Positions 1 through 10,335 of a stretch of DNA of 50,757 nt are shown piece after piece; position 1 is the first letter of the stretch, and each line of letters begins with the position of its first letter. Made by a program: the position numbers and the translations under genes. The notes under the pieces were generated by a model. That model was not told the origin of the DNA, searched no databases, and saw only the letters and a list, made by a program, of their open reading frames with translations. The DNA comes from an uncultured Roseiarcus sp. (GTDB lineage Bacteria; Pseudomonadota; Alphaproteobacteria; Rhizobiales; Beijerinckiaceae): the NCBI GenBank assembly GCA_945957375.1, contig CAMFKX010000007.1, positions 1 to 50,757 of the forward strand, in the 5' to 3' direction.

Positions 1-48
1 CGAGATTCCTCTACGTCTCGTGGGCTCGGAGATGTGTATAAGAGACAG
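1..48 (+). other. Illumina Nextera i7/Read-2 adapter contamination (end of P7, 8-nt index, transposase mosaic end)
   Basis: CGAGAT + TCCTCTAC + GTCTCGTGGGCTCGGAGATGTGTATAAGAGACAG (15-48) matches the Nextera Read-2 adapter with the Tn5 mosaic end; TCCTCTAC fits an i7 index sequence. Confidence 0.98.
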
Positions 49-1427
49 GCGTCGAACGCCACGCGGTTGCCCCGCGCTTTCGCGGCCGCCGCGGTGACGC
101 CCAGCACGTCATTGGCGAGCTGGGTGAAATCAAAAGCCGAGGGCGCCAGGTCCATCCTGTTGGCGTGGATGCGGCTCGTGTCGAGCACGTCGTCGACATG
201 CTGATTGAGAATCTCGGCCGAGGTCATCGCGGTCTCGACCAGCTTCGATTGGGCCGGCGACAACGCCGAGCCGCGCAGGAGGTCGAGGATTCCGACAACG
301 CCGTTCAGCGGGGTTCGCATCTCGTGGCTCATCACCGCGACGAAGCGCGACTTGGCCTCCGACGCCGCCAGGGCTTCGTCGCGAGCGCTCTCGAGCGCGC
401 GCTCGGCCGCGATCTGTTTCGAGATGTCGCGGACGAAGGCGACGATGATCGGGCCGGTGTCGCCGCTGACGGCGGCGAGCGACAGTTCGACCGGAAATTC
501 ATGGCGGTCGGACCGCATCGCCTTGGTGCGGAGGCGGCCTTTGCCAATCAGTTTTCCCACTTCGGCGCTCATGAACGACTCGACCCCGCCCAAATGGGCG
601 GGGCGGAACCGCGGGGGAATGATCAGTTCGACGACCGGCTTGCCGATCGCGTCTTCGGGTCGGAAGCCGAACATCTCGGCCGCCGCGGGATTGAAGTCGA
701 GGATGGTTCCTCCGGGGTCGGTGACGATGATCGCGTCCAGGGACGCGTTGATGGTCTTCGCGTAGCGGTCTTTCCCCCTTTGCATTTCGTCGGCGGCGCG
801 GCGCGAGATCTGAATCTGGCGGTAGAGGACGACGAGCGTCCCGATCAGGCCGCAGATCAGCATCGCGTCGATGGTCGCGGTTCGGGTGAGCAGCTCGACG
901 AAATGCCGCCGCTGGGCGTCGGTGTCGGCGGCGAACTGGGTCACCCCCTTGAGCGTGATCCGCCGGACGAGCGGACGCAGCTGAGAGAGTTCGTCATCGA
1001 GGGCGTTGAGCTTGGCTGCGAGATCGTCTGCGGCGTCGATCATGCCGGCCAGCCGCTCGGTCGTCTGCCGAAGCTCCTCCAGACCCTGGCGAAACTCGTC
1101 CGCGGCGGCGTTCCGCGCGGCCGCCACGTCGGCCGTCGTCCGCGCCCTGCTGAAGAAAATATCGAAGCGGGACCGGACCTCGTCCAGGGCGCTGGCTCCG
1201 CCGAGCTTCGCGCGCCCGACGGCGTTTTCCAGCGCGAGCAATTCGACGTCGAGTTGCGCGAGCGTCCACAGCGTGCTGTCGCGAGGCGATTCGCGCAGCT
1301 CGCCGACCTTGCTGTTGAGCTGCAGGGCGAACGCCAGCAGCAGCAGCGACGCGCACACGATCAGGATCGCGAAAGCGAAATCGACGCTCTTCCGTCTCGT
1401 TACGTTGTCGTTGGCAAGTCGCTGCAA
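49..1427 (-). CDS. PAS-containing sensor histidine kinase, 3' end truncated by the contig edge/adapter
   Basis: Minus-strand open frame (absent from the ORF track because it has no stop) reads N-terminal TM 'DFAFAILIVCASLLLLAFALQL', PAS 'TDPGGTILDFNPAAAEMFGFRPEDAIGKPV', HisKA 'SRFVAVMSHEMRTPLNGVVGILDLL'. Start uncertain (TTG about 1427). Confidence 0.85.
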
Positions 1428-1456
1428 GGGCGCACCGAGGGCTTGGCGCTGATCGG

Positions 1457-1945
1457 CTACTCGATGACGTCGATCCGTCGCAGCTGCCAGATGCTGCGGG
1501 AATAGATGACCTCGTTCCGGTAATCCGCGCTGGAATCGTAAGGATAGACGATCCACAACGGACCCTTGTCGCGCACGGACATCGGTTTGCCGTCGCTCAG
1601 ATAGGCGATCATGGGGCCTCCCTTGACGGCGTCCGACACGGGGATGTCGATGGCGTAGTCGTTGAGGGCGACGCACCGGAGCTTCTTTCCGTGCGCTCCG
1701 ATCGCCTTGATGACGTCCTTAAGTTCGACCCCCTGAAAGCTGACGACCCCTTTCGTCCAGGGCGTCGACGTCGCGAATGTCGCCGACGGCAGCGCCTTCA
1801 GCGCTTCGAGATCGAACTCGGCCGGGGACCCCACCGCGCCGGTCGCCGAGAGAATGACGGCGCCCTTCGGCCCTGGCGCGGCGTCCGCGCGCTCAAAGGC
1901 GGCCGAGGCGGCGAGGAGGCAAAGCATCGCCGCGAGGCCCCGCAT
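1457..1945 (-). CDS. Secreted molybdopterin-binding-domain-like (SUOX-type) small protein
   Basis: Signal peptide MRGLAAMLCLLAASAAFERADA; 'ILSATGAVGSPAEFDLEALKALP...FQGVELKDVI...LNDYAIDIPVSDAV...GGPMIAYLSDGKPMSVRDKGPLWIVYPYD'. ORF can extend to 2062. Confidence 0.7.
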   Translation of the reverse strand: MRGLAAMLCLLAASAAFERADAAPGPKGAVILSATGAVGSPAEFDLEALKALPSATFATSTPWTKGVVSFQGVELKDVIKAIGAHGKKLRCVALNDYAIDIPVSDAVKGGPMIAYLSDGKPMSVRDKGPLWIVYPYDSSADYRNEVIYSRSIWQLRRIDVIE

Positions 1946-2101
1946 GGCTGCGGAAGGCCTTCTGCGTCGGTCGAGCCATTCCGCAGGCTCCCGTCGCCCG
2001 GAAGGGGCGCTCCATTGCGGGAACCCGCGCACGATGGCGTTGAAAATTGCAAAAAACGTCATTGTCGCGGCTCGCCCCCGGCAAATCGTCGGATCCGCCG
2101 C

Positions 2102-2117
2102 AGCAAGATCGGCGCCG
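2102..2117 (-). promoter_or_regulatory. Candidate sigma54 promoter CGGCGC-CGATC-TTGCT
   Basis: Minus-strand GG-N10-GC with TTGCT -12 element, upstream of the 1457 ORF. Confidence 0.45.
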
Positions 2118-2425
2118 GCGAAGGACCGCCCGAGGGGTCGTCAAGCCAGGGGTGAAAAGATTGAAAGCGTTGAATTTTTGCTCTTCGTCAGAGACGTGCC
2201 GCTTGCTGGCTTCGGGTCTTGTGATTATTGCGAATTGCAATCCTCCGCCGCAATCCGCAAAAGACGGTCGGGCGCGCACGATCCCGGTTTCCCGTCAAGA
2301 CACGCTCGCGGAGATTGTTTGGGCGCGCCGATCGAAGTAATCCTGTGGCGACCGGCGGGCGCCTCGGGGCGGAGACCGGCCGGACCCCGGTCAGCCGTGC
2401 CGGAAGCTCATGGCGTCCGACGGGA

Positions 2426-3844
<1,419 letters not shown>

Positions 3845-3853
3845 GCGGATCGG

Positions 3854-5296
3854 CTACAGCGATTCGATCTTCGGCAGATATGCGAGCACCGGAAGCCCCG
3901 CGGCCTCCTCGAAGTCCTTGCTGAGGCGCAGGCGCGGGTCGACCATCTCCATCAGCACGGCGAGGCCGATCCCGACGCCGAGGCCGGCGACGACGCCGCC
4001 GATCACGAACAGGATATGCGGCGGCGTCACCGGGGCGGTCGGATCCTGCGGCGCATCGATGATCTTGACCCGCTCCGGCTCCTCGTAGCGGCCGAGCGAC
4101 CCGGTCAGGCGCGCCATCTCGTATCGTTTCGCGAGCGAGTCGTGCTGTTCCCGCGCGGTGGTGATGGCGCGTTGAAGCTCTTCCTGCTGGCGCTCGATCG
4201 GCGCGAACTCCGCGATCGCCAACCGCAATTGCTCGACCGCCGCGGCGATCTGGTCGACCTCGCTGCGCAGCGCCGCTCGCCTTGTGTCGGCCTCCTGGAT
4301 CAGCTTCATCTGCTCGATCAGCAGGGGCGCGTTGCCCTTTTCGCCGCCGCTGCTCACCACGCCGGCGGCCAGGTTCCACAGCCGCTCCATGTCGACGTTG
4401 TGCAGAGGATCGGTGCTCGCAAGGACGCTCTCGCGCTCTTCCTGAAGCCTTTTCAGCTTGCGCACCGCCGCCTGCACCTCGGAGTGCTCGTCGGTGTACC
4501 GCGCGCGAAGCGCCGCCAGTTCGCTCGAGGTCTGCACGATTGCGTCCTCGAGGCGGCCCACGACCGGATTGAGCGTCGCAATGCGTTTCTTCAGGTCTTC
4601 GAACGCGGCGTCCGCGGTCGCGAGTTCGATCCGCTTCTGCTCCAGGGTCTGCTGCATTCCGGCCAATCGCGAAACATTGGCCGAATAGAGCGCGGGGAGT
4701 TTGTCCGCGTTGCGGCTCTTGAAATCCGCGTAGGCCTGTTCGGCCTTGTCGAGGTTGCGCTGACTCGTGTCGAGTTGTTTGCTCAGGAACGTCTCGCTGC
4801 TGTCGACCGAGCCGCGTCCCGGCTCGAGCACCCGCTCTATGAAGTGGGTGCCGATCACGCTGAGCGTCTTCGCCAACCCCTGCGGATCACGGTCGCGGAT
4901 CTTCAATTCGATGATCTCCGAACCGATCAGGTTCGAGGTCAACGACTTCCCGAGCGCGGCGACCCGCTTGTCTGCGGTCTTGGCGTCGGTGGTCGGGCCG
5001 ATCTGGCCGAGGTCCTTCAACACGTCGACGAGAACGTGCTTGCTGGTGAGGAGCGCCTGCAACGACGGCATCCGATCCTTCAGGTTGGAGTCGATCGCAA
5101 GGTCGTTGAGGATCGGATTGAGCTTGCCCGGCTCCTGCACCAGGATCGTCATGCGCGACTCGTAGGCCTTGGGCACGAAGTGGCCGACGACGGCCGCAAG
5201 AACCGGCAACACCAGAATCGGGATCGCGATGTAGCGCCGGCGCCGCCAGGCGCCGCTGACGGCGAGACCAATGACCTCGGAAAGCGTACGGCTCAT
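3854..5296 (-). CDS. Wzz/GumC-type polysaccharide chain-length determinant
   Basis: N- and C-terminal TM segments, long coiled coil, 'YESRMTILVQEPGKLNPIL', 'SLAKRYEMARLTGSLGRYEEPERVKIIDAPQDPTAPVTPP'. Confidence 0.9.
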   Translation of the reverse strand: MSRTLSEVIGLAVSGAWRRRRYIAIPILVLPVLAAVVGHFVPKAYESRMTILVQEPGKLNPILNDLAIDSNLKDRMPSLQALLTSKHVLVDVLKDLGQIGPTTDAKTADKRVAALGKSLTSNLIGSEIIELKIRDRDPQGLAKTLSVIGTHFIERVLEPGRGSVDSSETFLSKQLDTSQRNLDKAEQAYADFKSRNADKLPALYSANVSRLAGMQQTLEQKRIELATADAAFEDLKKRIATLNPVVGRLEDAIVQTSSELAALRARYTDEHSEVQAAVRKLKRLQEERESVLASTDPLHNVDMERLWNLAAGVVSSGGEKGNAPLLIEQMKLIQEADTRRAALRSEVDQIAAAVEQLRLAIAEFAPIERQQEELQRAITTAREQHDSLAKRYEMARLTGSLGRYEEPERVKIIDAPQDPTAPVTPPHILFVIGGVVAGLGVGIGLAVLMEMVDPRLRLSKDFEEAAGLPVLAYLPKIESL

Positions 5297-6072
5297 CGCG
5301 CGGCTCCGGCGCCGTCGGAGCGGACCCGATCCGAACCGGGCGCCCGCGGCGCATCGGGCGCCGGAACGAACGCGCCGAGCCCGCCGAACGCTTCGGCGGC
5401 GACGACCTTTGCCGCAGGCGCCGGCCCGGCGTTCGCCGCCGACGCCGGCGCGCTCAGTTCCTGCATCCGGCGCATGATCGCCTCCGGGGACACGGGCTTC
5501 GTGGCGACAACCGGAGGCGACCGGGCCAGCGCGGACTCGTCCGGCGGAGGCGGCAAGCCCCTCGTCTGGCGAGACAATTCGCGAAGGCGATCGAGCGTTT
5601 CGGCGGAAGCGTCATCCCGGCCCGACGTCTGACGGTAGGCCTGGGACAGATCGCGAAGCCGCGCGAGGACCTCCTCCGGCGGCATCGGCTGGGAGGGCTT
5701 GCCCGGAATGGTCGGACCGTCGAGGCGATGGGTCGCGTCGGGATTGGCGCGCGTCGACAGCATGGCCAGGTCGATCGAGGGATCGTAGCGGGCCGACGTC
5801 GCCCCTCCCGCGACCAGGGCTCGCGCCTTCGCCATGAGCGCGCCGCCCTCGCCGTCGACCGGCGGCGGAGTCGAAGCGGGCGTCGCGCCCGTCGGAAGCG
5901 CGGCAACCTCGGGACCGGGCGGCTTATCGCTCACGCAACCGGACAGGGAAACGATCGCCGTCGGCCCGAGCGCCGCTCGCAGGACAAGAACCGCCATCCC
6001 GGTCGAGGTCCGTCGTCCTGGTGACCGTCGTCGCAATTCGAGGAGCCTGACCTTCGCCATCGCCGGATACAT
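5293..6072 (-). CDS. Putative lipoprotein of EPS cluster
   Basis: Lipobox-like 'VSLSGC', low-complexity Pro/Ala rich; overlaps start of Wzz gene (ATGA-type coupling). Confidence 0.55.
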   Translation of the reverse strand: MYPAMAKVRLLELRRRSPGRRTSTGMAVLVLRAALGPTAIVSLSGCVSDKPPGPEVAALPTGATPASTPPPVDGEGGALMAKARALVAGGATSARYDPSIDLAMLSTRANPDATHRLDGPTIPGKPSQPMPPEEVLARLRDLSQAYRQTSGRDDASAETLDRLRELSRQTRGLPPPPDESALARSPPVVATKPVSPEAIMRRMQELSAPASAANAGPAPAAKVVAAEAFGGLGAFVPAPDAPRAPGSDRVRSDGAGAAR

Positions 6073-6086
6073 AACCTGCGATGACC

Positions 6087-8486
6087 TTACTGCAATCCGC
6101 GCGCGAACGTGAGGATCGATTCGCGAATCTTCGCGGCCTTGGCCGCGCCGTTGCTGGAGGCGGTCGCCCAATCGCCCGGCGTCTCGCGCAGGATTTGCGC
6201 GAGCAGCCCCCTGGCCTCGGGCTCCGGACGAGCCGCCAGCCATTGCAGCCAGCGTTGGTCGACGACGCCTTCCGCCATTTCGATCAACGCCAGGTCGATG
6301 TCCGGATGGGCGGCGCAAACCTCCGCCATCGGCGGAAACACCTGGACGTCGCCCTCGCGTCCATCCGTCGGATCGTAGGGGTCGGCGGTGGGCATTCGCG
6401 CGTGCCACTGGAGGTAGCGGGACGCGCCGGTCCGCCAAAGCCAAAGCCCGGCGGTGAATCGCGGCGCCCCGGTGTTATAGAGCCAGGCGCCCCGCCCCGC
6501 GCTCTTGAGCCCCTCGATCGTCCGGGCGTCGACGCCAAAGCCGGGGTTGACCAGAGCGACGTCGACGACGCCGAGGTAACGGCGGTCGCTCGGCGTGTTG
6601 AACTGTCCGCCGAGCTGGATTCCGGGCGCGGCGGCGCGCAGCTTCGCCGCGACCGTCGCGGCGGCGTCGTCGCCGCCCCCCAGATTGCCCGGTTCGTCGA
6701 AGAGCGACCAGATCGGCGCAGGCAGTCCCGCCGCCTGAAGCGCAGCCAGCGCCGCCTTCACCCGGTCCGCCGCGGCGTCGACGCCGAGCGTGTCGACCAG
6801 GCGCTTCAGCGGCTCATATGCGAACCAAGGCGCTGCGACGCCCGCCGACGACGCGATGCGCGAATCCTGCAGAAACGTCGAGAGACCCTGCGCGTCCGGC
6901 GCCGCGAGCCCCGGCGCGTCGCCGAGGACGCCGAAGCGGGCGAGCGTCGCGAGATCGCAGGCGAGTTGCCGGCTCCGGTCGCCGGTCGAGCCGAACCAGG
7001 TCAGATGCGGCGCTTCCTCGAGGTAGAAGCCCGCAGGGCTGGCCGGCGCGGGGAGATCGACCGACAAGACCTCGACCTCCACCGGAGCCACAATGCGCTT
7101 GCCGACGGAAAACGTGATCGCGCCGCGATAGAGGCCCGGCTTCGCGTCCCTCGGCGCGTTCGCCCAGGCGACGTAGCGGCGCGGTTCGTCCGCGAGGATG
7201 GGAAGCGATCCGGCGTCTCCGCGCAGCAGCCGGTCGGTCAGCGCCAGCAGCGTCCCGCCCGTCGAGACCCGGTCGAGCCGCCGTTGCGCCGCATAGACCT
7301 GCAGGCCGATCCGGCTGCGTTCGAGCGCCGGCTCCTCGATCGTCAGCGCCGGCTTGCCCGCGACGCCGCGCCCGCCGACGGCGAAAGCGAGACGGGCGCC
7401 GGTTCCTGGCGTGACGACGACGCGGAGGGGTTTCGGGACTGGCGCCGCATCGTCGCCGAACACCGGGGGCAAAGGGATCGCGCGGGCCGGCGCGACCGGA
7501 AAGTTCTCAGTCATCCATTGGCGGCGCGCGGCTTCGACGAAATCCCGCGCCGAAACGCGTCCGGCCGGTTCGATCACGATGGCCGACAGAAACGTCGCCG
7601 CCGCTCCGCTCCCGGCAAGTTCGACGTCGACGCCGCCGTCGCCGACGTCCACGTCGTGTGAGACGAGCCCGCCGCGATGGCGGCCGAACGCCGTCCAGGC
7701 GTCGTCTGCGGCGCTGGCCTCGCGCTCCCGTCCCGCCAGGTAGCGCTCCTCGACCCATTGCTGCGGGGTCGGATTCACGTTGACGAAATCCCGGCCGTTG
7801 ACGCGCACCCGGCGCTGCAAGACGGAGGGCAAGGTTTCCCACTCCCCGACGTCCTCGAGCCACAGCGAGACCCGGGCTCGTCCACGGGGCCAATCGACAT
7901 GCAGGCGCTCGACGCCGTTGACGCCGTTCGCGACCACCGGATCGGGAGACGGCCTGCGGATTGCGACGGGATGTCGGCCGATCACCCTCGGGTCGTCAGG
8001 GGCGATGCGGGACAGGCCGCCGATCAGCGGCGCGTCCGCGGCTCCAAGGCTGAAGCCGACCGAGCCCTCGGGAAGCCGGGGCGCCGGCTCGAGCGTGAAA
8101 CTGTCGACGGCCACCCGGCGCGCAGCGCCGGGCTCGAAAAGCACCAGCCGGCGAATGTCGCGCGCGTCCAGCACCCGACCGCCGGACGCCTTGACGCCGG
8201 CCAGCGGATAGCGCCACACGAACGGCCCTGGCGGCAGAAGCTGCTCCACGTTTGCGCGGCTGGCGAAGTCGGCCGAGCCGCTGTCGTCGACGCGAAGAAC
8301 CAGCGTTGCGGGCTTTTCTCCCGAGACGGCTCCCTTGACGACCAGCGTCTCGCCCGGTTGGGCGGCGAGAGGCGCGGAGAAGCGAACGTCGATGGGGGTT
8401 TCCCCTTGAGTATTCGCCCAGTTGTCGGCGAGGCTCGACCCGCAGCCGAGACCGAAGAGCGCGGCGACGAGGAAGGCCAGCCTCAA
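6087..8486 (-). CDS. Secreted GH123/DUF4091-like putative glycosidase
   Basis: Signal peptide; 'PAPIWSLFDEPGNLGGGD' and C-terminal 'AWLYNTGAPRFTAGLWLWRTGASRYLQWHARMPTADPYDPTDGREGDVQVFPP' pattern. Confidence 0.6.
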   Translation of the reverse strand: MRLAFLVAALFGLGCGSSLADNWANTQGETPIDVRFSAPLAAQPGETLVVKGAVSGEKPATLVLRVDDSGSADFASRANVEQLLPPGPFVWRYPLAGVKASGGRVLDARDIRRLVLFEPGAARRVAVDSFTLEPAPRLPEGSVGFSLGAADAPLIGGLSRIAPDDPRVIGRHPVAIRRPSPDPVVANGVNGVERLHVDWPRGRARVSLWLEDVGEWETLPSVLQRRVRVNGRDFVNVNPTPQQWVEERYLAGREREASAADDAWTAFGRHRGGLVSHDVDVGDGGVDVELAGSGAAATFLSAIVIEPAGRVSARDFVEAARRQWMTENFPVAPARAIPLPPVFGDDAAPVPKPLRVVVTPGTGARLAFAVGGRGVAGKPALTIEEPALERSRIGLQVYAAQRRLDRVSTGGTLLALTDRLLRGDAGSLPILADEPRRYVAWANAPRDAKPGLYRGAITFSVGKRIVAPVEVEVLSVDLPAPASPAGFYLEEAPHLTWFGSTGDRSRQLACDLATLARFGVLGDAPGLAAPDAQGLSTFLQDSRIASSAGVAAPWFAYEPLKRLVDTLGVDAAADRVKAALAALQAAGLPAPIWSLFDEPGNLGGGDDAAATVAAKLRAAAPGIQLGGQFNTPSDRRYLGVVDVALVNPGFGVDARTIEGLKSAGRGAWLYNTGAPRFTAGLWLWRTGASRYLQWHARMPTADPYDPTDGREGDVQVFPPMAEVCAAHPDIDLALIEMAEGVVDQRWLQWLAARPEPEARGLLAQILRETPGDWATASSNGAAKAAKIRESILTFARGLQ

Positions 8487-9619
8487 AGCGCCTCCAGCAG
8501 AGCCTGGACGGCGGCCGCGCGCTCGTCCCAGCTCTCGTTCGCGACCCGCGCCCGGCGGCGGTCATGGTCGGCCGCGTCGCCCGCCGCGAGCCGGATCATG
8601 TCGACGAACCGACGCGGGTCCGCCGTCGCCCGGACGACGTCGGCGTAAGGCGCCAGGGCCGGAAATTCGATCGACGCCACCGGCGCCCCGGCGGCCAGAT
8701 ATTCCCTGAGCTTCAGCGGATTGCAGGCGCGGATCTGCGGCGTGTCGAGAAACGGAAGCAGCGAGACGTCCCAGTGCTGGGCGTAGGAGGGCAACGCGGC
8801 ATGCGGCCGCGGACCCAGAATGCGGACGTTGGGCAGCGCGACCAGCCGACTGACGTCGACCTTTGCGTCGCCGATCAGGACGAACGTCCAGTCCGGCATC
8901 GCGGTTGCGCATTGCGCGAGGAGTTCGATGTCGATCCACTCCGCGATCGAGCCGTAGAATCCGGCGACCGGTCCGCCGGCCGGCAGATCCTTCGCGCGCG
9001 GCGCCGGCGCCGTGAACAAGGTGAAGTCGACGCCGTGCGGAACCAGGACGGTGCGGCTCGCAGGAAATTTCGCCGCGAGCGTCTCGCTGGCGGCGAGGAT
9101 GAGATCGGCCCGCGCGACCAGATCGCGCTCCATGACGCTGACCGGACCGTGATCGACGCCCGCCAGCGCCCCGAAATCGTCGCCGCAATAGTAGACGACC
9201 GCCCGCTCGCCGAGCGCGCCGACCACCGGCGCCACGGTCGGCAACGACGTCCACAGGATCGGCTGCGCCATGCCCCAGGCGGCCATCCGGCCCCGGATCT
9301 GACGCCCGAGGCTCGCCCGGTTGAACAGGCCCGCGACGCGGCTTCCCGGCCACGACACGGCCATCGGGCTGACGACGGTCAGCCGCTCCGGCCTTTCCGC
9401 GCGAACGGGCGCCGCGGCGCTTGACGGCGCCGCCCCCGCGAGCCCCTTGATCTTGGCGCCGATCCGCGTCAGGTCGCGGCCGTTGAAGCGCGGCCGCCGC
9501 ATGCCGATCGAGTTGACCCAGATGACGTCCCGCTCGGCCGCCAGGCGGCCGACGAGGTGCTGGGTCGAGCTCGGTAGCCCGCCCCAGTCCTCGGCGAAAG
9601 CGACCATGCCGCGCCGCAT
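8483..9619 (-). CDS. Glycosyltransferase (GT4/TuaH-like)
   Basis: 'FAEDWGGLPSSTQHLVGRLAAERDVIWVNSIGMRRPRF', 'GPVAGFYGSIAEWIDIELL', 'NPLKLREYLAAGAPVASIEFP'. Confidence 0.85.
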   Translation of the reverse strand: MRRGMVAFAEDWGGLPSSTQHLVGRLAAERDVIWVNSIGMRRPRFNGRDLTRIGAKIKGLAGAAPSSAAAPVRAERPERLTVVSPMAVSWPGSRVAGLFNRASLGRQIRGRMAAWGMAQPILWTSLPTVAPVVGALGERAVVYYCGDDFGALAGVDHGPVSVMERDLVARADLILAASETLAAKFPASRTVLVPHGVDFTLFTAPAPRAKDLPAGGPVAGFYGSIAEWIDIELLAQCATAMPDWTFVLIGDAKVDVSRLVALPNVRILGPRPHAALPSYAQHWDVSLLPFLDTPQIRACNPLKLREYLAAGAPVASIEFPALAPYADVVRATADPRRFVDMIRLAAGDAADHDRRRARVANESWDERAAAVQALLEAL

Positions 9620-9624
9620 GCGCC

Positions 9625-10335
9625 CTACTCCACGATCTTGCGGATGACCCTGGCCGGCGCGCCGCCCGCGAGCACGCCCGCCGGCAGATCCTTCGTCACC
9701 ACGCTGCCCGCCGCGACCACTGTCCCCCTGCCGATCGTCACCCCCGCCGATACGGTCACCCCGGTCGCGAGCCAGACGTCGTCTTCGAGCACGATGTCGC
9801 CGACCTGGTCTTCGGTCTCAGCTTCGCCCCGGGCCCGCGCCTCGGGGTCGAGAGGATGGCCGGGGTAGCCGGCGAGCAGGTGCCGGCCGGCGAGCCGGAC
9901 GTTGTCGCCGATCACGATGCGCCGGCCGACCGCGATCGTCGTTTGCCAGCCGATGTCGCAGTTGCCGCCGACGATCAGTTCAGGCGCCGCCGAGCCTGCG
10001 GTGCGGCCGGAGATGGTCGTCTGTCCCGACATGCGCGTGCCGGGGCCGATGGCGATCCGGACCGGTCCGAGGACGAGCGGCAATCCGCCGTAAAGGTAGA
10101 GGCGGGGCGCTGGCCGAATCAGCCGCGACTGGAAGAGCGGCGTCCACCAGAACACGCGGGCGAAGCTGGCGACGAGATTGCGCCCGCCGACGTAGCCGAC
10201 ATAGAGCGCCCGGGTCAGGCCTGGCACCACCGGCACGGAGAAGCCGCGCGCCGCCATTGCGGTGCGGTAGATCAGGTCGGCGGCCGGGTGGCGACGCTCC
10301 TTGACCCAGCGTCGCAGGGAATGAACGGCGCTCAC
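9625..10335 (-). CDS. Left-handed beta-helix (hexapeptide) acyltransferase
   Basis: Repeats 'GDIVLEDDVWLATGVTVSAGVTIGRGTVVAAGSVVTKDLPAGVLAGGAPARVIRKI'; GTG start overlaps glmS stop (GTGA). Confidence 0.9.
   Translation of the reverse strand: MSAVHSLRRWVKERRHPAADLIYRTAMAARGFSVPVVPGLTRALYVGYVGGRNLVASFARVFWWTPLFQSRLIRPAPRLYLYGGLPLVLGPVRIAIGPGTRMSGQTTISGRTAGSAAPELIVGGNCDIGWQTTIAVGRRIVIGDNVRLAGRHLLAGYPGHPLDPEARARGEAETEDQVGDIVLEDDVWLATGVTVSAGVTIGRGTVVAAGSVVTKDLPAGVLAGGAPARVIRKIVE

Noticed and set aside
11-199. ORF 62 aa ending VSYTHLRAHET
   Set aside because: Translation of Nextera adapter joined to antisense of the histidine kinase
165-1505. 446-aa plus-strand ORF
   Set aside because: Antisense to the histidine kinase reading frame; Arg/Gly-rich low-complexity product typical of high-GC shadow ORFs
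4016-5632. 538-aa plus-strand ORF
   Set aside because: Shadow ORF opposite the Wzz-like gene
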